A DNA stretch of 44,762 nt from an uncultured Bacteroidales bacterium (GTDB taxonomy: Bacteria; Bacteroidota; Bacteroidia; Bacteroidales; UBA932), in the NCBI GenBank assembly GCA_947588835.1, contig CANPZS010000013.1, forward strand, positions 1 through 44,762, written 5' to 3'. Below are positions 1-9,275 of this stretch, piece after piece. Below the pieces are notes generated by a model. The model was not told the origin of the DNA. It worked only from the letters and a program-made list of their open reading frames with translations, and searched no databases. Position 1 is the first letter of the stretch, and each line of letters begins with the position of its first letter. The position numbers and the translations under genes are program-made.

Positions 1-134
1 CGCTCGAGCGCGGATAACGTGGCCTCATCACTGCTGCAGCCAAAGGACTTCTGGACGCGGTTCTTGCCGTCAATCTTCGCCAAGACTTGTATCGACGTGG
101 TTCCGCTTTTGTTGTGTTTTCGTCGGACAAACAT
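1..134 (-). CDS. IS1634-like transposase, N-terminus only (cut by window edge)
   Basis: The minus strand reads from an ATG at 134 to the window edge without a stop. The product begins MFVRRKHNKSG, followed by a basic, strand-rich stretch and GCSSDEATLSALE. This is the characteristic start of IS1634/IS1549-type (IS4 superfamily) DDE transposases. About 44 residues are visible, so the catalytic DDE domain lies outside the window. The family match rests on recalled N-terminal patterns. A promoter-like pair lies immediately upstream. The insertion sequence end must lie somewhere right of 170, but I could not define its terminal inverted repeat. Confidence 0.7.
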   Translation of the reverse strand, partial: MFVRRKHNKSGTTSIQVLAKIDGKNRVQKSFGCSSDEATLSALE

Positions 135-138
135 GCCA

Positions 139-170
139 CGAAGGTAGCAATTTGCCACGGGGCACCCAAA
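139..170 (-). promoter_or_regulatory. Bacteroidetes-type promoter of the transposase
   Basis: On the minus strand a TTTG (170-167) is followed after 20 nt by TACCTTCG (146-139), close to the Bacteroides -33 TTTG / -7 TAnnTTTG pattern. The -7 element is only a few bases from the ATG at 134, so the transcript would have almost no leader, which would limit translation of the transposase. Confidence 0.4.
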
Positions 171-430
171 TTGAAGGCAAAATCAGCCTCTCGCATAGCT
201 GTAGGGCATCTTTTTGTCAAAAGTCCAAAAAAGTGAGGAAAACAGGAAATATACGTGTGGAGCAAGCCTATAAAGGGAATTTCCACCTGCTTGCCGAAAT
301 TGACGGTCAGGAGCGAAAGTATGTCATAAGCAAAAACAAGGCGGAATTCGCATTGATAGAATCGACCGGAACGGCCAACCTGTCACCCGACCAGCTCAAG
401 GATATGGCCGAGAAATATTTTAGATGTTAA
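152..430 (+). pseudogene. 3' fragment of an unrecognised gene beside the insertion sequence
   Basis: A 92-codon frame opens at a TTG inside the insertion-sequence side and ends at 430. The first part of the translation (up to about position 235) looks like non-coding insertion-sequence DNA read in frame. The last 60 or so residues have a normal protein composition, with a strand-rich segment around KGNFHLLAEIDGQ and a helical end at DQLKDMAEKYFRC. The simplest reading is the C-terminal end of a host gene interrupted by the transposon. I do not recognise the family. It could also be a chance open frame. The 120 bp between it and the helicase stop show nothing further. Confidence 0.3.
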
Positions 431-552
431 AAGTTGACATCAAAAAGGGAGAAGTACTTTTTTGCTTTACAGGCAAAACAATGATACAACCATCTCAAGA
501 GCATAAAGATCAACATGAAGATTATGAAATGCTCTGTGTATATGATGTTATT

Positions 553-2505
553 CTAGTTTTTAGGGAGATATTTATTGTCACTACTCAGTTGCCGGCGAGG
601 TGCATTAATTATATCAGTATATATTTCGAAAATAGCATTAAGACTATTGATGCAATTTGCAGATGTCGGTTGCTTAGACCTCATAATGAGTATCATATTC
701 TGATAGCGATTTGTAATATATGTACCATTTATCAAATCTATGATCTTTACCAGCTCCTTCATGGCCAAATTATACTGGCCCAAAGCCAATAATGATTTAT
801 AACTGTAAAGTATATGACATATGAAATCCCTGAATGATTCGTTTTGTTCATTTAATTTGACAAAATTTATAAAGTCATCACATCTTAGGCCATCATTTGT
901 CTGTTTTGAACTGATTGGCTGTTGAGACGCGGTAATAGGGGACGTCATCTGAGCGCCATTTGCCAGTCTGACCTTATTAAGAAACTGAAATATAGAATCA
1001 TCTGAAATGATATCGCTATAGGTTATTTCCTTTGTCAGGTAAAGTCCATCTAAAGATTTGACTCGACTCAGTGCAACATAAAGCTGCCCTGGCGCGAAAA
1101 TATGACTGTTTAAATCAAGGATAACCTTGTCATAGGTCTGACCCTGCGATTTGTGTATCGTAAAAGCATAAGCCAGTTTTAGCGGAAATTGAGTCGTACA
1201 TTGCAGAAATGGGGCCTTTCGGATAATTTTATGCTTCGTTGCATCATACTCCATTTCATAACGATACTCTGTAATTTGTCTGGACTTATATTTATCCAGT
1301 GGGTGAGGGCACATTATTGTATTCCCCGTATCAAGAGCAATAGTGAAGAACGTCCCATTAAAGTCTTTTATTGTACCAATGTTGCCATTGTTATAGCCAA
1401 ACATCTTCCTACTTTTTGTGAGCATGACGCGGGCCCCAATCTTAAAATTAAGGATACCATCATATTGTGACGGAAGGACTATCGGTTCAATGTCATAATC
1501 ACTTGGAAGTTCACTATGTTTGAGTTCTACATGTGAGCTGCTGTTTCGTAACCTGATTTTGTACTTAGCTTCAACTACTTCAAGTTTACCTGTAATTTCA
1601 TTAAGATGGGAGGTATTGACTTTACTTACTTCTTCATTAGAGGATGCGATATATATAGCATCGGCGGGTAATGATTCAGTAACGCGTGTATTTAGTTCAT
1701 CAAGAAGTTCTACCTTCTTTTTATCTGTCAACGGTTCACGGAATGCATCCAGCATTTCGACAAATTTCGGATCATCTTTATGTCTAAAAGACTTTGATAA
1801 TTCAAAAAGTTTAATTTTGTTTAAATTGTTCTGAATAATATGGCTGTCAAAGAAATAAATACCACCATATTCATTCTTTAGATAATCATATATAGCATCA
1901 TCACTTACAATCGGAGGCAATTGAAACAAGTCTCCAACTACAACAACAGGGATACCTCCAAATGGAAGACTATTACCTTTGGCTTTTTGACATATCTGAT
2001 TCATCATTTCAAACGTATCAGATCTCACCATGGAAATTTCATCAAATACAAACATTGAGATTCTAAAGAGTTCAGAGGACATTGATTTTGCCTTTAACGG
2101 TGTTATATTGACAGGATTCTGGTATCCTTCCTCTAATTCATCAAAACATTTGTTAAAAAACGAGTGAATTGTCCTCGCTCTCTTGTAAAGCGAGGCCGCA
2201 AGGTTCGTCGGAGTAAGCACTTGACAACCACAATTGGAAGACTCTATCTGTTTTATAAGATGAGTTTTTCCACACCCCGCTTTACCGTGAACGAAAGTAA
2301 TACCTTCAGGATTTTTAGACAAATAATCCAGCACTTCCTTCTGCGTTGATGCAATTGGCGGAATATATGCCATAGTCCTCGTCTGAGGGCTGGAAGTCGG
2401 AACTTGTTTTGAAACCGTTTTGGAGGTAGTGGCACGTTGTGCTTCAACATTCGTCCGTTTCGGCTTCGTAGAATTTCTGTCAAATAAATAATCGAATATA
2501 TTCAT
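553..2505 (-). CDS. Pif1/RecD-like superfamily 1B DNA helicase
   Basis: The protein is 650 residues long. It has a Walker A motif GKAGCGKT (74-81), a DEAD-like Walker B in VFDEISMV, a motif III region [10 protein letters not shown], and late helicase motifs TIHKSQGQT and LYVALSRV, which together define the Pif1/RecD (SF1B, 5'-3') group. Residues 1-50 are low-complexity and basic. The last 130 residues after the helicase core are helical and unassigned. It should unwind DNA using ATP. It is separated from the next upstream gene (DUF2971) by 273 bp that show no gene, so it is probably transcribed on its own. Stand-alone Pif1-like helicases are frequent in Bacteroidetes accessory regions and defence islands; no partner effector is visible. 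Confidence 0.88.
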   Translation of the reverse strand: MNIFDYLFDRNSTKPKRTNVEAQRATTSKTVSKQVPTSSPQTRTMAYIPPIASTQKEVLDYLSKNPEGITFVHGKAGCGKTHLIKQIESSNCGCQVLTPTNLAASLYKRARTIHSFFNKCFDELEEGYQNPVNITPLKAKSMSSELFRISMFVFDEISMVRSDTFEMMNQICQKAKGNSLPFGGIPVVVVGDLFQLPPIVSDDAIYDYLKNEYGGIYFFDSHIIQNNLNKIKLFELSKSFRHKDDPKFVEMLDAFREPLTDKKKVELLDELNTRVTESLPADAIYIASSNEEVSKVNTSHLNEITGKLEVVEAKYKIRLRNSSSHVELKHSELPSDYDIEPIVLPSQYDGILNFKIGARVMLTKSRKMFGYNNGNIGTIKDFNGTFFTIALDTGNTIMCPHPLDKYKSRQITEYRYEMEYDATKHKIIRKAPFLQCTTQFPLKLAYAFTIHKSQGQTYDKVILDLNSHIFAPGQLYVALSRVKSLDGLYLTKEITYSDIISDDSIFQFLNKVRLANGAQMTSPITASQQPISSKQTNDGLRCDDFINFVKLNEQNESFRDFICHILYSYKSLLALGQYNLAMKELVKIIDLINGTYITNRYQNMILIMRSKQPTSANCINSLNAIFEIYTDIINAPRRQLSSDNKYLPKN

Positions 2506-2778
2506 GACTTATTATTATACTACACTCTTAATCGTAACGGTTGACTCTAAGGCCATTACACCTTACACATACAGAATATGAAGGAAACCGGCACATTTAT
2601 ACTTCTTCCAATCCTTGTTTTGTAGGAGCCTTAGCCATTGTAAGGAGCAAAACTTGTGTGACAGGTCATTTGTATGGTGTTAGGAATGGTATATTCCACC
2701 ATAGTTCTCAACAGCTGTAGTCCGTGATGTTTTCCCTATAACTCCAATATCTAAAATATGTATGAAGAATTTAGCAAT

Positions 2779-3555
2779 TTAAATCATTAATATTTGAGGT
2801 TGTTGCATTGAATATAATTGCGACTTTAAAACTCTTCGTTGATGTCCTTTGCTTTTATTTGACATTGGCTTAAAATTATATTCTTCTTCAAATACTTTTT
2901 TTAATAACGCTGTTGTATTGTCAGATATTGATGGGTCCAACACAATTTTTTCTATTAAATCTGTATTCTCACACTGGTATTTCAAATTTATACCTTGTTC
3001 TTTTGTCCTATTCTTCTTCACAAGCATAATACGAATCTCATTCTCATATTTATATGCAATCCGTTTGAGTAGCAATAAGCGAGCTTTCCATTCTTGAGTA
3101 TTTACTTTAGGAATAGGTTCACCAAATGGAATAGACCTTATTGGTTCTTTTTTAATATCAGCTGTTTTCATGTATTCAACTTTTCCAATATAAATGTCAT
3201 ATTGGTTTTGAATCTTTTGTAATTCTTTGTATAGTTGTCGTTTTATAATTCTAAATTCAATACCTATCTGCTGATAAGAATAAATGTTCCAACATGCTTC
3301 ACTTGTTGCTGTCTGTGTCATGCAGATACAAAAAACTCTATCTTTCCATTTAAAAGCGGAAATTTTCCCTTCTTTACTTTTATACTGGGCTTCTATAAAT
3401 CGCTTTTCAAAAGGATCTCTCCAGGTTGTAGGATTGGCAAACCATAATTTTTTCTCATTCAATGTCCTTAGAGCATACTCTAATGGCATATATTTATGAA
3501 GTAATTTTGTCTTAAAAAATTCCTTTTTTGTAATATTTACAAATTGGATGCTCAT
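2779..3555 (-). CDS. DUF2971 family protein
   Basis: The 258-residue product opens with the usual DUF2971 arrangement: LLHKYMPLEYALRTL, then LWFANPTTWRDPFE, with a mid-domain CICMTQTATSEACWNIYS segment and a C-terminal RIAYKYENEIRIML stretch. These match the family's conserved blocks (residues about 17-50, 75-95, 165-180). The biochemical role of DUF2971 is not established; members are common in mobile and defence regions. The ATG at 3555 is kept because the conserved block begins only 17 residues later. It stands apart from its neighbours, with about 300 bp on the upstream side, so it seems to be a single-gene unit. The DNA is very AT-rich. Confidence 0.8.
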   Translation of the reverse strand: MSIQFVNITKKEFFKTKLLHKYMPLEYALRTLNEKKLWFANPTTWRDPFEKRFIEAQYKSKEGKISAFKWKDRVFCICMTQTATSEACWNIYSYQQIGIEFRIIKRQLYKELQKIQNQYDIYIGKVEYMKTADIKKEPIRSIPFGEPIPKVNTQEWKARLLLLKRIAYKYENEIRIMLVKKNRTKEQGINLKYQCENTDLIEKIVLDPSISDNTTALLKKVFEEEYNFKPMSNKSKGHQRRVLKSQLYSMQQPQILMI

Positions 3556-3852
3556 ATTTACATAAATATTAATTACATTATTTTTTGTTCACCTAACATT
3601 AGCTTAGGAAGTAGTGCTTCTTTTTTTGTATCATAAGTTTATCTGATTAGATCCTGCTCCAAAAGAGTGTCAGAGATAAAAAGTCTATAGTTTTTTAAAT
3701 TTGTGTCGAAAAAAAAAGACAAAAAACCTGAAAAAGGAGTAGATTATTGGAGTTGGAACAACCTATGCCATTCTCGTTATAAGTTGCGCTAAATGTTTTT
3801 CATGAATCGGTAGGTTTTCACGTCTGAGTTCTTGTTTTCATTGGCACAAGTT
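3556..3852. other. AT-rich intergenic region between DUF2971 and TerB-like genes
   Basis: About 297 bp with no coding frame that I can support on either strand. It contains long A and T runs (for example near 3707-3727) and must hold the end of the large operon and the promoter of the DUF2971 gene. I could not point to a convincing hairpin terminator or a TAnnTTTG box. Confidence 0.5.
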
Positions 3853-4344
3853 TCATGAGTTTTTGGCGTTTAAAATGATTTCGGCAAATTTAATATCTTT
3901 ATCAAAAACATAATCTGCTTTAATATCAGGAAGCAAATACTCTTCTTTATCCGGCATTACTTCAAGAATAGCATTGTCATTTATACTAAGACATGAGCGT
4001 AGTTTCTTGAAAAACTTCACTTCTGAATATTCAATAATGCCGTTAGCTTCAATTATATCAATCGCAATACGGATGATTTCGAGTTGTTCGTTAGTAAAAT
4101 TCTCATTTTCTAACAATAATAAGAACTCCCGAATAAAGTGGTTACCATATTTATTGATAGCTTCAACGTAATCGTTAAGTTTGGCTTCAACGTAATCGTT
4201 AAGTTTGGCTTCAACATCAATATCGCCAAACAAATTGCTTTTATCACTCCACTCCTTTACTAGTGCAATTTCTTTTGGTTCAATATCGCCATCACAAGCG
4301 GAACAGACAAATGCTGTAAGAAGATAAATTTCTGAAATATCCAT
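3853..4344 (-). CDS. TerB-like protein
   Basis: The 163-residue all-helical product carries the TerB hallmark near its start, an acidic loop SACDGDIEPKE (about residues 15-25), and repeats a related acidic pattern in the second half (IDIIEANGIIEYSEVKF). TerB domains are small helical, metal-binding modules seen in tellurite-resistance and other membrane-linked stress or phage-resistance gene sets. It is the last gene of the large minus-strand run, 12 bp after the kinase-AAA gene, and so is probably co-transcribed. An in-frame perfect duplication of 8 residues (VEAKLNDY twice) sits in the middle. No membrane segment is visible, so it should be cytoplasmic. The TerB call rests on motif recognition only. 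Confidence 0.65.
   Translation of the reverse strand: MDISEIYLLTAFVCSACDGDIEPKEIALVKEWSDKSNLFGDIDVEAKLNDYVEAKLNDYVEAINKYGNHFIREFLLLLENENFTNEQLEIIRIAIDIIEANGIIEYSEVKFFKKLRSCLSINDNAILEVMPDKEEYLLPDIKADYVFDKDIKFAEIILNAKNS
4160..4207 (-). repeat. Perfect 24-bp tandem duplication inside the TerB-like gene
   Basis: Two identical 24-bp units (4160-4183 and 4184-4207) lie head to tail, each encoding VEAKLNDY in frame. The start of a third copy (8 bases) follows, then diverges. It adds eight residues to a helix without shifting the frame. Confidence 0.95.
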
Positions 4345-4356
4345 ACCATTATAATT

Positions 4357-6132
4357 TTAAAAACCGATACGAGGACGCGATTTCTCAATTTCACCGCCTT
4401 CCATCTGAATCTTTATTTTGTTGTATTTCTCTATGTCTCGTGGCTTGAGCGATGGTTGGGTATTGGTGATTGTCTCTTCCAATATCGACATAGTTATCTT
4501 ACTCTTAGCCATGAGGGCTTTGCGAGACGCGTCATTGATTATTAAAGTAAGGTCTGAAAACACATAGTTTTCAGTCATCCGAGCAAGTTTATCATAGTCA
4601 AGGCCAAAGTCGTACGGTCGTTTTTTGAGAAGCATTTCAAACATCGCCTTACGAGCCTCAAAATCGGGAGGAGCGACATAAAACTTCTTGTCAAGGCGAC
4701 CTGAACGTAATATTGCAGGATCCATTAAATGAGGATAATTGGTCGCTCCTATAACAAATATTCCTTTTTCTCCAAGACGATCCATATTGGCAAGTAACTC
4801 ATTTACAGCACCGAGTTGCATCTGATGAATGTTTCCGTTATCGCGATTGGGCGTTAATTCGTTCATTTCGTCCAAAAAAATAATTGTCGGAGCATTTTCT
4901 TCCGCCTCCTTGAACATAGCGGCAATATTCTCTTGTGTTGCATTGACCCAGCGACTCTGAAGATCGCTTGGTTTCTTAACCATAAAGTTAAAGCCCACTT
5001 CCGCTGCCAATTGTTTTGCAAAGAAAGTTTTGCCACATCCGGGAGGACCATAAAGTAGTATACCATTAGGAATAGAAACTCCATATTGCTCGTACCTTTC
5101 CCGTTGGTTTATTGCATCAATAACTTCCGTTTTAACCAACTCCTTCAACTCCCTCATTCCTGCTATAGCAGAAAAGCCCTCACCCTCAGCCGGCTTGTGT
5201 TGCTTTGTCGGTCGTTTCCTTTCATCTCCTCCGACAATCATCTGACGAAGCATGTCCGGATCATCAATTTTTACAGAACCATTGAGTGCTGCGATAAATT
5301 CAACAGCTGTTTGGAAACGGTCTTGCGCATTAGGAAGGAGAGCTTTTTTGATAGCGTTGATAAGTTGTTCATCCAGTTCAAACATATCAATATCAGGAAT
5401 CGCAAGAGGACGATCCCGCTGCCGGGAAAGTCTTTCTATCTTTTCTGCATCAGAGCAACGACCAAGATCGCAAAACCAAGGTAATTTATCATATATGAGA
5501 GTATATAAACAGACACCAACGGCATATAAATCACTTTGGACACATGAAACACCCGCAAAACGTTCCGGAGCAAGATAAAATACATTCAAATCATCCAGTC
5601 CAGGTTTGCAATTGGACATGTCAAGATAACGTGCGTATCCAAAATCAATAAGTCTTACATCTTTCAAATCGTCTGTTTTAAGATCCAGCAGAATATTTTG
5701 AATAGTCACTTCATTATGTATGACTGGTCGCGAAAGTGTATGAAGGTAGTTTAGAGCAGATAATATGGCTATTATTATCTGTTTAATTTCATATATACTG
5801 TATTCTTTACCACGAGTTATGGATTCCGCCAAAGTCTCATTGTTGACAAATTCATTGACAAGATAGCAGTATTTTTGACCTCCGATAACCATAATACCGG
5901 AATCAATATAATCACACAAATTATGATGATGAATTTTTTTTGCTATATCCACCTCAACAATAGTACCAGACTCATCTGTTTGCCAATGTTTCAGTTGTGA
6001 AGTGCATATTAACTTCAGGAAACGTTTTATCCCCTGCGCATCTTTCACTCGGTAGGTTTCCGCATTAACACCTCGTTTTATAGGCGAGATAACTGTATAC
6101 GACTCAATTGTATCATTTCGTTTAAACAACAT
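4357..6132 (-). CDS. Ser/Thr kinase-like domain fused to an AAA+ ATPase
   Basis: The 591-residue product has two parts. Residues 10-285 form a Hanks-type kinase fold: lysine K40 in the RFLKLI strand, HNEVTIQN (139-146) in the place of HRDLKPEN, DFG at 163-165 and APE at 188-190. The catalytic aspartate of HRD is glutamate (E141) and the glycine loop is degenerate, so activity may be reduced or lost. Residues 322-591 form an FtsH/SpoVK-like AAA+ module with Walker A GPPGCGKT (362-369), Walker B IIFLDE, sensor 1 IGATN and a clear SGRLD second-region motif. It lies 10 bp after the 196-residue tail-anchored gene and 12 bp before the TerB-like gene. No membrane segment is seen, so it is probably a cytosolic signalling or remodelling ATPase of the surrounding system. 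Confidence 0.85.
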   Translation of the reverse strand: MLFKRNDTIESYTVISPIKRGVNAETYRVKDAQGIKRFLKLICTSQLKHWQTDESGTIVEVDIAKKIHHHNLCDYIDSGIMVIGGQKYCYLVNEFVNNETLAESITRGKEYSIYEIKQIIIAILSALNYLHTLSRPVIHNEVTIQNILLDLKTDDLKDVRLIDFGYARYLDMSNCKPGLDDLNVFYLAPERFAGVSCVQSDLYAVGVCLYTLIYDKLPWFCDLGRCSDAEKIERLSRQRDRPLAIPDIDMFELDEQLINAIKKALLPNAQDRFQTAVEFIAALNGSVKIDDPDMLRQMIVGGDERKRPTKQHKPAEGEGFSAIAGMRELKELVKTEVIDAINQRERYEQYGVSIPNGILLYGPPGCGKTFFAKQLAAEVGFNFMVKKPSDLQSRWVNATQENIAAMFKEAEENAPTIIFLDEMNELTPNRDNGNIHQMQLGAVNELLANMDRLGEKGIFVIGATNYPHLMDPAILRSGRLDKKFYVAPPDFEARKAMFEMLLKKRPYDFGLDYDKLARMTENYVFSDLTLIINDASRKALMAKSKITMSILEETITNTQPSLKPRDIEKYNKIKIQMEGGEIEKSRPRIGF

Positions 6133-6142
6133 AAGTCAATGA

Positions 6143-6733
6143 TTAAAGTATGATAATCAAGGAAGCTGTTAAACCCATTGTCGCTGTCGCGAATAATAGT
6201 AATATGCCAAAACAACCGGAAGATTTCTGTTGAATTATTACAGGTTGTTTCATCGATTGCATGGTCTCAGGTAAATCTAATTTACAATATGCTTCCTTTA
6301 TAAATTGATTTGTTGTATTACTAAGTTCTGCCCCAACAGCTCTATATATATCGGGACTATAATGATACAGAACATTCTGTGCTGTTTCTATAGTTGCATA
6401 AGAATTGACTACAAAGCCAAAATACCGTTCATCTTCTTTTGATAACAACTGTTGCAACTGTAATAATATTTCTGCCGCTTTTTCTGCAATTTCTGCAAGA
6501 TAAAACCAATACATTATATAAGATTTATCTTTATATAATGGTGCCTCTATCATTTTTTCGAGACGTTTCCTCTCGCGAGATTCACGGATAGCACCAGGAA
6601 TCCCTCCATAAAACTGAATCTTCGCCTGACTTAGATAAGTAACAGGCGTTAGATTTCCAATGACAGAAATAGACCTCTCTACTTCTGTCATCAGGTCAAC
6701 TAATTCTTGTTCCAACTCATCTATTTTTTCCAT
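6143..6733 (-). CDS. Predicted tail-anchored helical membrane protein
   Basis: I do not recognise the family. The 196-residue product is helical, opens with an acidic coiled stretch (MEKIDELEQELVDLMTEVE), and ends in a hydrophobic segment of about 22 residues (GCFGILLLFATATMGLTASL) at the extreme C-terminus. That predicts a cytosolic body held by a C-terminal tail anchor. It sits between the Hsp70 gene (47 bp upstream) and the kinase-AAA gene (10 bp downstream), in the same direction. It could recruit one of these soluble ATPases to the inner membrane; that role is an inference from position and topology. Confidence 0.6.
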   Translation of the reverse strand: MEKIDELEQELVDLMTEVERSISVIGNLTPVTYLSQAKIQFYGGIPGAIRESRERKRLEKMIEAPLYKDKSYIMYWFYLAEIAEKAAEILLQLQQLLSKEDERYFGFVVNSYATIETAQNVLYHYSPDIYRAVGAELSNTTNQFIKEAYCKLDLPETMQSMKQPVIIQQKSSGCFGILLLFATATMGLTASLIIIL

Positions 6734-6780
6734 ATAAAATTGTTGTCGCTATGTAGGATATATATATAATTGCACGAATT

Positions 6781-9267
6781 CTATATAGATAAGCCGCTGC
6801 CACGACGAGATTTCTCTCCCTCGGGGAGAAGTTCAAGCAGCGCAATGGCAATGGGCTGTAGTTTCTCTCTTGTCGGCTGGTTGTTGATTTCAGCTAAACC
6901 TTGATTGATGAGGGTACGGGCTCTATTTCGCTCCTTCCATTGAATGGTATTGAAGTCCCGGTTCATATCTTCAATGAGGAATCGGCATTGGTACACCATT
7001 GTGAGCTGGACGAAAAGGTGATTTACAATTTCTATAAGTTCACAAGCCATCTTCACATCTTGTTTACGGATGACTTCATCAATCTGAGTGCGCAAAGCAT
7101 CAACAGTCTGTTTGGTTTTGCTATTACCGAAATCAGCATTGGCTTTCTCCAGACGATCAAACGCATCACGCAGTTTTGCTTCAACTCGGTCCCATTCAAT
7201 TTCTTCCTCAAAATCTTCTATTTTGCGAAGAACTTCTTTGAGGTGCTGCATGACCATCTTTGATTCCGAGCTATTTACATGCTCTTGTTCGACTGAATCA
7301 AGTTGTTTTTTAAGGTCTGATACATCATGCCCCTCAGCCCCTAGATTTAGGATTGCACGCTTTGCCTTTGGCAGTTCTTTATCAACAAAATCCTTTGCAT
7401 CTTCAAGCGATTGTTCTTTTGAAGTATCTATCGTTTTCTCAATTGTTATATCTTGATCAGGAAAATATGCTTCGACTGTCATTTGTTCATTACGGTCAAC
7501 CTTGACGATAATATCCACATTGGCATTTTGAGGAATAGTAACCCCCACGTCATCACCATTGATTTCAACTTCTCCGACAAACTCATAGAATAGAGCTGTT
7601 TTTCCTGCACCACCTTGATCGGCCTGATATAATGGAATACGTAACACATCCGAATCCACTCCTGCGCGTACTTGAACATTCGAATGAAGTCCATTTGCTG
7701 TACCGATGGCAGGGACTGTTTTGTTCCTTTCCAATCCCGTAATTGGTTTGATTATATCTCGCCCCTTTTTCTCATCATATATAGCAAGAGAGATGTCATA
7801 TGGTAGTGTGGCATTACCGACTTTCGATCCCTGTATTATAGTTATTTCATTAGGGAAGCAGTTAAGACGGCTGCCTTGATGGTCATAGCATTCTACGCGG
7901 AAAGCGTTGGGCATTCCCTCAACAAGATTCAACTCAACGACATTGCCATTGCGATCAACCTCTGTCTTGCCGCTATCCCATGTGTTATCACTACGAACGA
8001 ATTGTACCATTACACTATCAGCACCTGATTTGAGCGATACCGGCACCCAGATATCAGTATCAACTGTCATGGAATCAAAATTGATTTCAAGTACCACGTC
8101 CTGAGATTGCAGCTCTTCCTTTGTGATTTCATTATCAATAGTTGAAGCATAGAGCGCCGCGCCTTCGGCAACTGCAGTCATAGGATTGATACTGCTGTCA
8201 ACATTAGGAGAAATCTGCTCTTTCAACATTTGCCTTATAAGGGGCGAGTGCGTCGGCCCTCCGACAAGAATAAGCTTACCAAGTTGCCGGGAAGTTAGAT
8301 TGTTTCGTTTGAGAAGTTCCTTGCAGATATCCACGGCTTTTTGGAAAAGCGGCCTAATAACACTATACACTTCATCTTTGGTAATAGTTAGGTCTATTTC
8401 AAACTCCTCTCCGTTTTCATCTTCACCCAAATCTCCCGGATCTACGTATATGCTATAACTGTCTTTGAAAGACAGTTCATTTTTTATTTCCTCCGCATAA
8501 GTTTTCATTGCCTCTCGCAATATATCTTTTTTTTCGGGGTCTGCAAGAAAGCCATCAATAGCATAGTTCTTTTGAAGATAAGGTATAAGTATTTTGTCAA
8601 CAATAGCATAATCAAGGTTTTTGCCACCGAGATAATTGTCTCCTTCTGTATCAAACACTTGAATAATGCCATCTTCTACCTTTATGAGAGCCGCGTCAAA
8701 GGTGCCTCCTCCAAAATCAAATACAAGCCAATAACCATCTTTCTGTGCAGATGTCAATCCGTACGCCATAGCTGCGGCTATAGGTTCCTGTAAAAGTTCT
8801 ACATGATTAAAACCTGCAAGTTTTGCTGCTTTGATAGTTGCCGTCTTCTGGTTAGCATTAAATTTTGCAGGCACAGTAATAACTACCGACTTAAAATCTT
8901 CATCTGTAATGAATGATTTAAGCGCTTTAAGTACTTCTGCCGAAAGTTCTTCGGAAGAATACTCTTTACCGTCCATGTTTGAACTGATGTACCTTTTATC
9001 CGTACCCATTGTTCTCTTGAACTCAAGATAGGTATTGGAAACTTCCGAATCCATTTTTTTCATAGCACGACGCTTGTCGCTCTTCATGCTGCTATAAGCT
9101 TTCTTTCCTACATGACAGCTTTTGTTTTTTTGGAAGTAAACGCATGACGGCATTGTGTCATCAGTCACTTCTATCTTTTTGACGGTCGGTTTTCCGGCCT
9201 CCATCCTAGCTATTGCCGAGTTAGTAGTACCCAAATCGATACCATAATTTACTTTAAGTTGTGCCAT
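6781..9267 (-). CDS. Hsp70/DnaK-family chaperone with extended C-terminus
   Basis: The 828-residue product has the full Hsp70 ATPase signature: IDLGTTNSA (residues 10-18), LLQEPIAAAMAYG, phosphate-2 loop VFDFGGGTFD and adenosine motif LILVGGPTHSP. The substrate-binding beta region follows from about residue 395. The tail (about 620-828) is much longer than in DnaK (about 638 residues in total), highly charged and helical, and lacks the usual EEVD-like or disordered end. The catalytic residues visible are intact, so it should be an active ATPase. It directly follows the GrpE-like gene (8 bp) and the J-like gene, and so is a dedicated set and not the housekeeping dnaK. Its clients may be other proteins of the same run. 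Confidence 0.93.
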   Translation of the reverse strand: MAQLKVNYGIDLGTTNSAIARMEAGKPTVKKIEVTDDTMPSCVYFQKNKSCHVGKKAYSSMKSDKRRAMKKMDSEVSNTYLEFKRTMGTDKRYISSNMDGKEYSSEELSAEVLKALKSFITDEDFKSVVITVPAKFNANQKTATIKAAKLAGFNHVELLQEPIAAAMAYGLTSAQKDGYWLVFDFGGGTFDAALIKVEDGIIQVFDTEGDNYLGGKNLDYAIVDKILIPYLQKNYAIDGFLADPEKKDILREAMKTYAEEIKNELSFKDSYSIYVDPGDLGEDENGEEFEIDLTITKDEVYSVIRPLFQKAVDICKELLKRNNLTSRQLGKLILVGGPTHSPLIRQMLKEQISPNVDSSINPMTAVAEGAALYASTIDNEITKEELQSQDVVLEINFDSMTVDTDIWVPVSLKSGADSVMVQFVRSDNTWDSGKTEVDRNGNVVELNLVEGMPNAFRVECYDHQGSRLNCFPNEITIIQGSKVGNATLPYDISLAIYDEKKGRDIIKPITGLERNKTVPAIGTANGLHSNVQVRAGVDSDVLRIPLYQADQGGAGKTALFYEFVGEVEINGDDVGVTIPQNANVDIIVKVDRNEQMTVEAYFPDQDITIEKTIDTSKEQSLEDAKDFVDKELPKAKRAILNLGAEGHDVSDLKKQLDSVEQEHVNSSESKMVMQHLKEVLRKIEDFEEEIEWDRVEAKLRDAFDRLEKANADFGNSKTKQTVDALRTQIDEVIRKQDVKMACELIEIVNHLFVQLTMVYQCRFLIEDMNRDFNTIQWKERNRARTLINQGLAEINNQPTREKLQPIAIALLELLPEGEKSRRGSGLSI

Positions 9268-9275
9268 AATGTAGT

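Noticed and set aside
424..792. 122-codon plus-strand frame at the end of the helicase gene
   Set aside because: It lies opposite the helicase C-terminus and has no start context or recognised motif.
4160..4207. Tandem repeat considered as CRISPR or VNTR array
   Set aside because: Only two full units without spacers, both in frame inside a coding sequence.
3853..6132. TerB plus neighbours read as a tellurite-resistance (ter) operon
   Set aside because: No TerC, TerD, TerE or TerZ-like genes are present; only the TerB-like domain is.
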